Source: Ricordea florida (lineage: Eukaryota; Cnidaria; Anthozoa; Corallimorpharia; Ricordeidae). Taken from it: DNA of 64,000 nucleotides. A model generated the notes under the pieces. It saw nothing but the letters and a program-made list of their open reading frames with translations, was not told the origin of the DNA and made no database searches. Below, in pieces: positions 53,801-64,000 of the stretch (positions are counted from its first letter, which is position 1; the number at the start of each line of letters is the position of its first letter). The translations under genes were made by a program, and so were the position numbers. The DNA lies in NCBI GenBank assembly GCA_949710005.1, contig OX453280.1, positions 20,169,562-20,233,561 of the forward strand, read 5' to 3'.

Positions 53801-54000
53801 NNNNNNNNNNNNNNNNNNNNNNNNNNNNNNNNNNNNNNNNNNNNNNNNNNNNNNNNNNNNNNNNNNNNNNNNNNNNNNNNNNNNNNNNNNNNNNNNNNNN
53901 NNNNNNNNNNNNNNNNNNNNNNNNNNNNNNNNNNNNNNNNNNNNNNNNNNNNNNNNNNNNNNNNNNNNNNNNNNNNNNNNNNNNNNNNNNNNNNNNNNNN
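53801..54000. other. Assembly gap (200 N)
   Basis: This is a run of exactly 200 N. The true length is unknown, and the frame crossing it must not be trusted. Confidence 0.99.
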
Positions 54001-54100
54001 GTATAGTATGTGGTCGTGCTATTTTTAGGTCATCTCATAAAATCAATACATGTAAGAAAGAGTTACTGAAATCTCAATATGTTGATAATTATTGCTGCAC

Positions 54101-54430
54101 TACATAGTCCTGTAAAAAAATAATGTGAAATCAACATCAATCAGTCAAAACTGTATACCACATGAAAGTTTAATTGTGCTGTTACAGAAACAGGCAAAAT
54201 ATCCATAACCAAACAGAGAATAGTACATTATTTTGAATATATGAAAATTTCTATTATAAAAACTACAGAAGAAAGATTTAATATACGCATGGTATTTCAT
54301 CGAAAAAGTCATGGCAGGCAAAGGTATTGAACTTGTAACCAATGACATATGGTAACGGGAAGCACTATCATTATATTATTATCATTATTATTATCATTAC
54401 TGTTATTATTACTGGTATTGATTATCGATT
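54101..54430 (-). mobile_element. Helitron-like family fragment, inverted
   Basis: It is the reverse complement of an internal part of the family (compare 60710-61030). It joins head-on to a forward copy at about 54436, which indicates an inversion or a misjoin next to the assembly gap. Confidence 0.65.
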
Positions 54431-54435
54431 TTATT

Positions 54436-55918
54436 ATTCGGTGATGCCTTTTTGAAAGTAATGTAAATTTTGTGGAAACCGATTTCACTCGTCCTGGAAG
54501 TACATCCCAGCAAGGTGATCTCCGAGATATTCAAGAAATATTAGCGCGAGATCGTCGCCGAGTAAGTTGGAATACCGTGAAAATCAACACGAGGAAAGCA
54601 CGACTCAAAGCAGGGATAGAGAAACGACAGCAGGGAGAATAACGACGTCGCAGCCAAGACAACAACTGCTCGCTCCAGAAAAAGGCAAACGAAACAGCAG
54701 GGAAAAGGACCAGGAATTCAGTCAAGTTAGTTTTGAATTTGAATGTGTTATTGATAGAAATAGAAGACATGAGTGAACGATTACATAACGAAATATATTG
54801 GCGTACTACATTTAGCAAAACGACTTAGAAGGGACACTGAGTAAGAACGACTTCAACGATTGGAGATGTCTCTGGAAAATAATTCTATTAGTCTAAAAAC
54901 GGAATCGGAAGACGACCAACAGATTACAAGAGAATGTAAATAGGTATTTTCATAATAAAACGATAGTGTTTCCATTTTGAAGTAATCCAAACACAGAGAG
55001 TTGCAGTTGTTATAGCAATCAATTATAACGATGTGATCTGATATCATTGCAACAGTGAAAATATTGTAAATTTTCTTGATCTAGCGGTTATGTTAAACAT
55101 TTTCAACAGAATATATACCCTGTGTCACTATAAAGTACTGGTTCTTCAATATTATCAGTGATCAATGCGATCATTTCAAAATAAAGCAAATGTGATTACT
55201 GAATTCTGAGTAGTATTTCCCTTTGCTATATATATATATGTATGTATTCTCTGATTGAAAGGTTTCGATAATATTGTGTAGAGACAACAAGTTTCATAGC
55301 CTTTTCACAATGGGTCAGTTTTACCATAGAGTTCAGTGACCCCCCCCCCCCCCCTGTTAATATTGCTATCTAAAACCCCTGCCCTTTTTCCACAAATGAA
55401 ATGTTAATTCAGACATAACATATTAACTTTGTTACTTTCTGCAGTTAACTTTATTTTTATGATGTTAAGTATCAATATTTCATAACAACCACAAGATGCA
55501 ATTAACCTTTTACATTGGAAAAACTTTATAAAGAAGAAAATAAATTTTGTAATGCCAAAATGTTTATGATCTTTCTCACATATTCATTGCAAGTGTGCTG
55601 TATGTAGTAATAAGTGTTTCAAGTTTCCTAAATGCCCTATGCTTTCAATAATGATTTTCCACACAAACTTTATACTCAAATGACTGCACTAGATTCTAAA
55701 CCTTTAAGAAGAAATGGTATTGTTTGGAGCTGTTTTGATTACTACCACCTCTGATGAAAAGCCTATTAAGAAGATTTTTGTATTGCTTGTAGTAGTAGAG
55801 TAACAATACCTTTACCAAGATTACGACATGCATCCCACCCCATAAAAATATATTATGTTTAACATAAAAAATATAACAATAATAAAAATATCAATACCAG
55901 TAATAATAATAGTAATGA
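54436..55918 (+). mobile_element. Helitron-like host copy, interrupted
   Basis: This forward copy lacks the first about 300 bp. It is interrupted at 55918 by the next element and continues without loss at 58853-58991, where it is interrupted again. Confidence 0.8.
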
Positions 55919-58852
55919 TTCCTCGCGAAGCGAGGCCGAAGGCCGAGCGTAGCGAGGTTACTAATCGTGTCGCTTTCGGTCAGACCACGTGGCTCGCAAG
56001 CCCGAGTAAATCGAGCCGAGAGTTTTTATATATGTATATATATATATATCTATATTTTAAAGGTGTCCGTTCGCAGGCCAGGTTACCTGGCAATAGTAGC
56101 GTATTTGAGAACTCCTGAATTTCCGCCATTTCGAATGCGGTGATGCCTTTTTGAAAGAAATGTAAATTTTGTGGAAACGGATTTCACTCGTCCTGGAAGT
56201 GTATCCCAGCAAGATGATCTCCGAGATATTCAAGAAAGAGTAGCCCGAGATCGTCGCCGAGTAAGTTCGAACACCGTGAAAATCAACACAAGGAAAGCAC
56301 GACTCAAAGCAGGGAAAGAGTACGACAGCAGGGCGAATAACAACAGACATCCGTCATCGCAGCAAAGACAAAAACTGCTCGCTCTAGAAAAAGGCAAACG
56401 AAACAGCAGGGAAAAGGACCAGGAATTCAACCAAGTTAGTTTTGAATTTGAATGTGTTATTGATAGAAATACAGAACAGGAGTGAACGATTACATAACGA
56501 AATATATTAGCGTACTAAATTTAGCAAAACGGCTTAGAAGGGAAACCGAGTAGAAACAACTACAACGATTGGAGATGTCTCTGGAAAATAATTATATTAG
56601 TCTAAAAACGGAATAGGAAGACGACCAACAGATTACAAGAGAATGTAAGTAGGTATTTTTCATAATAAAACGATAGCGTTTCCATTTTGAAGAAATTCCC
56701 AACACAGAGAGTTGCAGTTGTTATAACAATCATTTACAACGATGTGATCTGATATCATTGCAACAGTGAAAATATTGTAAATTTTCTTGATCTAGCAGCT
56801 ATGTTTAGCATTTTCAACAGAATATATACCCAGTGTCACTATAAAGTACTGGTTCTGCAATATCATCAGTGATCAATGCGATCATTTGAAAATAAAGCAA
56901 ATGTTATAACTTACTTCTGAGTAGTATTTCTCTTTGCTATATATATGTATGTATTCTCTGATTGAAAGGTTTCAATAATATTACGTATAGACAACAAGTT
57001 TCATAGCCTTTTCACAATGGGTCAGTTTTACCTTAGAGTTCAATGACCCCCCCCCCCCTGATAATATTGCAATCTAGAAACCTGGCCATTTCCCACAAAT
57101 AAAATGTTAATTCAAGCCTTAATTAACATATTAACCTTGTTACTTTCTGTTGTTTACTTCAATATCAATATTTAATAACAACCACAACATACAGTTAACA
57201 TTTTACATCGGAAAAACTATATAAAGAAGAAAATAAATTTTGTAATGCCAAAATGTTTATGATCTTTCTCATATATTCATTGCAAGTGTGCTGTATGTAG
57301 TAACAAGTGTTTCAAGTTTTCTAAATGCCCTATCCTTTCAATAATGATTTTCCACACAAACTTTATAGACAAATGACCGCACTAGATTTCAAGCCTTTAA
57401 GAAGAAATGGTATTGTTTGGAGCTGTTTTGATTACTACCACCTCTGATGGAAAGCCTATTAAGAAGATTTTTGTGTTGCCTGCAGTAATAGAGTAACAAT
57501 ACCTTTACAAAGGTTAGGGCATGCATCCCACCCCATAAAAATATATTATGTTAAACGTAAAAAATATAACAATAGTAATAATAATAATATCAATACCAGT
57601 AATAATAATAGTAATGATAATAATAATGATAATAATATAATGATAGTGCTTCTCATTACTATATGTCATTGGTTACAGTTCAATACCTCTGGCTGCCATG
57701 ACTTTTTCGATGAAATGCCATCCTTATATTAAATCTTTCTTCTGCAGTTTTTATAATAGAAATTTGCATATATTCAAAATAATATAACCTTCTCTTGTTG
57801 GGTATGGATATTTTGCCTGTTTCTGTAACAGCACAATTAAACTTTCATGTGGTATATACTTTTAACTGATTGATGTCGATTTCACATTATTTTTTTACAG
57901 GAGTACGTAGTGCAGCAATCTTTTTGAACATATTAAGATTTCAATAACTCTTTATTTCATGTATTGTTTTTATGATATGACCTAAAAATAGAACAACCAC
58001 ATACTATACAGTCGGCACTCACTATTACCAAACCTTTATTCAAAGTTGTTGTAGAATCCAATTGTTTTATCCCCATTTTTTATGTAATGACATTGTATCT
58101 CACACTTCTGTTGATATGGCATCTCTTTTGAGGGAAGAGGAATTTTCTTATCTACCACTGAGAGTACCATTGCAACTGAAGAGAGTGCACAAATTGAAAC
58201 ATGCACTATTCATAATGCTGTCAATTGTGGTTACCTAGGAATGAAATAATGACTGCAGTAGACAATAAAATATCTAATCAGAAGATTCTTCTTACAATGA
58301 ACCTCATCCAATTATAACCAAAAAACATAAACAAAAAATAATTGGAGCATTCAACTCATCCTCAGTGTAAGAACATATTGTGTTTAAAAGGGATGTACAA
58401 CAAAGGAGACAAAGCAGTAGAGACTAAGAAAATAAAACTAAAAAAAACAGGTTTTACACCATGGTAAACACAAGCATTCATATCAACTCTTCAAGATTTC
58501 ACCTGCAAAAGATTTACAATCATTTTCAATTTGTGTTAAGTGAATATTATTGTGGTAATTCATCGACTCTGTATTCCCTGTGAAGATAATAAATAATTTT
58601 ACTTCTATTCCCTCTGGTGCAATCTCAGTGGCAGTGAAAGAACTAAATGAAGGTCAATTTTTAAGCACTGTGTTGACCGGTATACTGGTCATGTAACTTT
58701 CACCAGGTGTCACTAATTTTGTACCAAACATAGCATAACAAATAAAATAATGGGGATTACGCTGATATAAAAAATATAAAATAAAATATAAAAGCATTGT
58801 GACTTCTTCAAAAACTAGCTTCGCGAGGTTTTTGCGGGAGTCGTATTTCTAG
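55919..58852 (+). mobile_element. Complete non-autonomous Helitron-like element (2934 bp)
   Basis: The 5' end is TTCCTCGCGAAGCGAGG, containing a perfect hairpin (CCTCGC-GAA-GCGAGG) and a second one (GGCC-GAA-GGCC). The 3' end has the subterminal GCTTCGCGAGG, an inverse match to the 5' tip, and stops at CTAG. The interrupted host copy (GTAATGA | TAATAATAATG) is rejoined exactly without a duplication, i.e. insertion between A and T. These are Helitron hallmarks. The asymmetric inverted ends recall Helitron2/Helentron-type elements. No Rep/helicase is encoded. Confidence 0.85.
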
Positions 58853-58991
58853 TAATAATAATGATAATAATATAATGATAGTTCTTCTCGTTACTATATG
58901 TAATTGGTTACAGTTCAATACCTTTGGCTGCCGTGACTTTTTCGATGAAATACCATCCTTATATTAAATCTTTCTTCTGCAGTTTTTATAA

Positions 58992-60018
58992 TTCCTCGCG
59001 AAGCGAGGCCGAAGGCCGAGCGTAGCGAGGTTACTAATCGTGTCGGTTCCGGTCAGACCACGTGGCTCGCAAGCCCGAGTAAATCGAGCCGAGAGTTTTT
59101 ATATATGTATATATATATATTTATATATATGTTTATATATATCTATATTTTAAAGGTGTCCGTTCGCAGGCCAGGTTACCTGGCAATAGTAACGCACTTG
59201 AGAACGCTGAATTTCCGCCATTATTCGGTGATGCCTTTTTGAAAGTAATGTAAATTTTGTGGAAACCGATTTCACTCGTCCTGGAAGTACATCCCAGCAA
59301 GGTGATCTGCAAGATATTCAAGAAATATTAGCACGAGATCGTCGCCGAGTAAGTTCGAATACCGTGAAAATCAACACGAGGAAAGCACGACTCAAAGCAG
59401 GGATAGAGAAACGACAGCAGGGAGAATAACAACAGAAATCGCAGCCAAGACAACAACTGCTCGCTCCAGAAAAAGGCAAACGAAACAGCAGGGAAAAGGA
59501 CCAGGAATTCAATCAAGTTAGTTTTGAATTTGAATGTGTTATTGATAGAAATACAGGACATGAGTGAACGATTACATAACGAAATATATTGGTGTACTAC
59601 ATTTAGCAAAACGACTTAGAAGGGACACCGAGTAAGAACGACTTCAACGATTGGAGATGTCTCTGGAAAATAATTCTGTTAGTCTAAAACCGGAATCGGA
59701 AGACGACCAACAGATTACAAGAGAATGTAAATAGGTATTTTTCATAATAAAACGATAGCGTTTCCAGTTTGAAGTAATTTCCAACACAGAGAGTTGCAGT
59801 TGTTATAGCAATCATTTATAACGATGTGATCTGATATCATTGCAACAGTGAAAATATTGTAAATTTTCTTGATCTAGCAGTTATGTTAAACATTTTCAAC
59901 AGAATGTATACCCTGTGTCACTATAAAGTACTGGTTCTGCAATATTATCAGTGATCAATGTGATCATTTTAAAATAAAGCAAATGTGATTACTGAATTCT
60001 GAGTAGTATTTCTCTTTG

Positions 60019-60062
<44 letters not shown>

Positions 60063-61914
60063 TCTCTGATTGAAAGGTTTCAATAATATTGTGTAGAGAC
60101 AAGTTTCATAGCCTTTTCACAATGGGTCAGTTTTACCTTAGAGTGCAATGACCCCCCCCCCCCCCCCTGATAATATTGCTATCTAGAACCCCTGCCCTTT
60201 TTTCACAAATGAAATGTTAATTCAAGCCTTAATTTGCAAAGTTAGACATAACATATTAACTTTGTTACTTTCTGCCGTTTACTTTATTTTTATGTCAAAT
60301 ATCAATATTTCATAACAACCACAACATGCAATTAACCTTTTACATTGGAAAAACTTTATAAAGAAGAAAATAAATTTTGTAATGCCAAAATGTTTATGAT
60401 CTTTCTCATATATTCATTGCAAGTGTGCTGTATGTAGTAACAAGTGTTTCAAGTTTCCTAAATGCCCTATGCTTTCAATAATGATTTTCCACACAAACTT
60501 TCTAGACAAATGACTGCACTAGATTCTAAGCCTTTAAGAAGAAATGGTATTGTTTGGAGCTGTTTTGATTACTACCACCTCTGATGGAAAGCCTATTAAG
60601 AAGATTTTTGTATTGCTTTTAGTAGTAGAGTAACAATAACTTTACCAAGATTAAGACATGAATCCCACCCCATAAAAATATATTATGTTTAACATAAAAA
60701 ATATAACAATAATAATATCAATACCAGTAATAATAATAGTAATGATAATAATAATGATAATAATATAATGATAGTTCTTCTCGTTACTATATGTCATTGG
60801 TTACAGTTCAATACCTCTGGCTGCCATGACTTTTTCGATGAAATACCGTCCTTATATTAAATCTTTCTTCTGCAGTTTTATAATAGAAATTTTCATATAT
60901 TCAAAATAATGTACTATTCTATGGTTGGGTATGGATATTTTGCCTGTTTCTGTAACAGCACAATTAAACTTTCATGTGGTATATACTTTTGACTGATTGA
61001 TGTTGATTTCACATTATTTTTTTACAGGAGTACGTAGTGCAGCAATCTTTTTGAACATATTAAGATTTCAATAACTCTTTCTTACATGTATTGTTTTTAT
61101 GATATGACCTAAAAATAGCACAACCACATACTATACAGTGGGCACTCACTATTACCAAACCTTTATTCAAAGCTTTTGTAGAATCCAATTGTTTTACCCC
61201 CAATTTGTTGATATGGCATCTCTTTTGAGGGAAGAGGAATTTTTCTATCTACCACTGGGGGTACCATTGCAACTGGAAAGAGTACACACATTAAAACATG
61301 CACTATTCATAATGCTCTCAATTGTGGTTACCCGGGAATGAAATAATGACTGCAGTAGACAATAAAATATCTAATCAGAAGATTCTTCTTACAATGAATC
61401 TCATGCAATTATAACCAAAAAAACATAAACAAAAAATAATTGGAGCGTTCAGCTCATCCTCTGTGTAAGAACATATTGTGTTCAAAAGTGATGTACAACA
61501 AAGAAGACAAAGCAGTAGAGACTAAGAAAATAAAACTAAAGAAAAAAAACACAGGTTTTTACACCGTGGTAAACACAAGCATTCATATCAACTCTTCAAG
61601 ATTTCACCTGCAAAAGATTTACAATCATTTTCAATTTGTGTTAAGTGAATATTATTGTGATACTTCATCGACTCTGTATTCCCTGTCAAGATAATAAATA
61701 ATTTTACTTCTATTCCCTCTGGTGCAATCTCAGTGGCAGTGAAAGAGCTAAATGAAGGTCAATTTTTAAGCACTGTGTTGAGCGGTATACTGATCTTGTA
61801 ATTTGCACCAGGTGTCACTAATTGTGTACCAAACACAGCATAAGAAATAAAATAATGGGGATTACGCTAATATAAAAAATAAAATATATAATAATATACA
61901 TGAAAAAATTACTC

Positions 61915-61947
<33 letters not shown>

Positions 61948-62468
61948 TGTAACACCAGTGCAAAAAGTGTAATACCAGTGCAAAAAGTGTAACACCAGTG
62001 CAAATTACACATCGATTTTCTGGATTATGATATTCTTTATTTTTAAACGAACCGCTTTGAGTTCGTAGCGTTATCAGTTGATCTTCATCAGCCAATCAGT
62101 AAATAAAGTGTCAAATCCGCGTCAAATGCTTACTTCCTGTCCGTCCGCAATGAGATCTTCCGGCACTTCCTCCAGGTGAATTTTTTCATGTTTATATTAT
62201 TAATAAGTAATCATACGGCTTTTCTCGTTCAATTTGGAATTAATTTGTACTTGTGAGTTTTTCAAAAAGCTGAAATTGCACTCGCCGAAGCGGCTCGTGC
62301 AATTTCAGCTTTTTGAAAAACTCACTCGTGCAAATTAATTCCAAATTGCACTCAAAACCGTATGATTACCTTTACTAATATAAAAAAAAATAAAGAATAA
62401 AATATGAAAGCATTGTGACTTCTTCAAAAACTAGCTTCGCGAGGTTTTTGCGGGAGTCGTATTTCTAG
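58992..62468 (+). mobile_element. Complete Helitron-like element carrying an internal insertion (3477 bp)
   Basis: It has the same termini as the 55919 copy. It is longer because of an expanded TA tract at 60020-60055 and a foreign insert of about 490 bp (61893-62385). It inserted into the host copy at TTTATAA | T. The sequence after 62468 is a different 3' fragment of the family, so the right flank was lost or rearranged. Confidence 0.8.
61893..62385. mobile_element. Insert in Helitron copy: 20-bp repeats and palindrome
   Basis: It contains three 20-bp units AAGTGTAACACCAGTGCAAA (61945-62004). It also holds a palindrome at 62208-62369 (GTAATCATACGG outer arms, inner TGAAATTGCACTCG). It is absent from other copies of the host family. 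Confidence 0.65.
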
Positions 62469-62734
62469 TTTTACTTCTATTCCCTCTCGTGCAATCTCAG
62501 TGGCAGTGAAAGAGCTAAATGAAGGTCAATTTTCAAGCCCTGTGCTGAGCAGTATACTGATCATGTAATTTGCACCAGGTGTCACTAATTGTGTACCAAA
62601 CACAGCATAACAAATTAAATAATAGGGATTACGCTGATATAAAAAATAAAATATAAAATAAAATAAAATATAAAAGTATTGTGACTTATTCAAAAACTAG
62701 CTTCGCGAGGTTTTTGCGAGAGTCGTATTTCTAG
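62469..62734 (+). mobile_element. Helitron-like 3' fragment
   Basis: It matches the last about 265 bp of the 1190-4087 copy better than the 55919 copy (shared GCGAGAGTCG and CTTATTCAAAAAC variants) and ends with CTAG at 62731-62734. It is either the tail of the interrupted host copy after a deletion or a separate insertion. Confidence 0.65.
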
Positions 62735-64000
62735 TATATGTATATATATTTTTAATACAGTCCCGATACTACGCGCGATATGATTGGTCCAAACAGCGTC
62801 CTTTATCAGAGTATAAAGGACGGTGCTTGCGTCATCACCCGGCTTTGCGCAGTGAAAAAAGTGGCTGAATTTTTAAAGAGTTTACTAGCTTTTCGTAAAA
62901 TATTCTGAACGAGCTCGAACAAAGCATCCCTTACATTTACAAGAATGCGAAGATGAAAAGCTCTAGGAAAATGTAAATATAGAGACCGAGTTAAACAACT
63001 AAGTCAGCACTTGTAAAAATGGGGAGTTAAATTAAGAAAAACAGGACTACGATATCAACCACGAAACCATCAAACAATGGCGTTTTTTAATGAAACAATA
63101 AAATTGCCGAGCAAATTACAGTTCGGTTGGTTTCAGTGCCAAGCTATGCAAAACAACACCGTGAAGTGACCAATTTACAAGTATTCCCCGCTAAAGACGT
63201 GAAGGTTGACGGCAAAAATTCGAAATGGACTGCAAACGGACTAAGTGGAAAATTCTACAGTTTCAAAGAAAAATGAAAACGATATTAAACTTGCCTACCG
63301 TCAACAGTACAAGAGGAAGACAAATCCACTTTTGTCACTGGTACAGTACTCGGCGTTGTAGTCTTGGCTTCTTAATTTGAGCTCTCTTACGTCGCATTTA
63401 GTAAAAACGACAAACAGTACGGATCAAACACACAGAAATTTGCTTGTGTGTCGAATTCATCTCTCCACAACATTTTCATTAAAGCAGAGACTAAAAGCAA
63501 AAAAGAAAACAGCAGTTCTCGCATTGACATAAACTGAGCGTTGTCCATTCAGAAAACATGGCACACTGTCTTTAGTTTCAGCAACACTCTAAGCAGTTCG
63601 TCTTGTTTGTTTTCTTCTGTTAAATTCCACAAATGGTTTATTCCTCTTATTGTCTTCATGGGCCATAATTTGACTGGATTTCGATTAATTTAAGACTGAG
63701 AATGTTTAAAAATATCTTGACTGAGCTGAAAAAATTTCGCGTTCAAAAACTTTTCAGTGCTTTGCGTTCGAACTTTGATGGTTTGACAGCCTTTGTCTTT
63801 TGAACCAATGAGAGTGTTGGACGTTTCTTACAAGCTCGCTGATTGGCCCAAATTGCTGTACTTTATCAGAGTATAAAGGACAGTGCTGACGACATTCAGC
63901 GCGCGCGCTGAAAAAAAAACTGGCAGTTGATCGAAAATAAAAGCTCATTTTTGTGGAAAATCGCTAGTTCTTTATTATAAAACAAATAAATAAGCCTCCT
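62735..64000. other. Intergenic with two related hairpin repeats
   Basis: The hairpin GTCCTTTAT/ATAAAGGAC occurs at 62799-62822 and in a weaker form at 63859-63882. Both are preceded by GATTGGTCC/GATTGGCCC and followed by GGTGCT or AGTGCT motifs, in the same orientation, 1.06 kb apart. No gene was recognised. Confidence 0.45.

Noticed and set aside
53547..54107. Open reading frame running through the N block
   Set aside because: The middle is made of N, so continuity is an artefact. The flanks show no recognisable domain, and the right side belongs to a non-coding stretch next to a Helitron fragment.
61945..62004. Possible CRISPR-like array
   Set aside because: The three 20-bp units are directly abutting without spacers, in a eukaryotic repeat context; it is a simple tandem repeat.

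Overview
The window looks like nuclear DNA of an animal, most likely a cnidarian (anthozoan or stony-coral-like). The grounds are AT-rich sequence crowded with several transposon classes, single-exon rhodopsin-type GPCR genes, a eukaryotic tRNA-Ser(UGA), a tRNA-derived SINE, a Crypton-type recombinase and a Maverick/Polinton. The species is an inference; no host marker gene fixes it. One assembly gap (200 N) lies at 53801-54000.

Layout. 1-5815 and 54101-62734 are built from copies of one non-autonomous Helitron-like family, some nested inside one another. 6811-7590 holds a 44-bp tandem repeat and a decayed GPCR. 9829-12770 is a 2.0-kb Helitron-derived repeat present twice in tandem. The second copy is split by the main feature, a 22-kb Polinton at 12771-34796, and its other half continues at 34797-35683. 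The undisrupted first copy serves as an empty-site control and shows a 6-bp target duplication (TCGTAC). 35949-53290 is ordinary host-like DNA: two intact GPCR genes, a tRNA-Ser gene and a tRNA-Ser pseudogene, a broken Crypton recombinase, decayed Ty3/gypsy integrase pieces, and several palindromic MITE-like elements.

The Polinton has 266-bp terminal inverted repeats that differ at about 3 positions. Its gene set covers replication (SAP domain-DNA polymerase B), integration (DDE integrase), transcription (a TFIIB-like factor), packaging (a FtsK/HerA-type ATPase), the capsid (a double-jelly-roll-type major capsid protein plus other probable virion proteins) and a run of small membrane proteins. 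No maturation protease was recognised. A full-length L1/Tx1-like LINE (5.5 kb, intact ORF1 and ORF2, 37-base poly(A), matching target duplications) sits inside one Polinton gene. Other Polinton genes carry a premature TGA (major capsid) or frameshifts (SAP-PolB; the 511-codon protein at the left end), so this copy looks young but no longer complete.

Most notable points: the TFIIB-like gene in a Polinton; the TIR supplying the same start codon and SAP domain to two different genes; the repeated intergenic hairpins and duplicated leader inside the Polinton; and the internally verified nesting LINE-in-Polinton-in-Helitron repeat.
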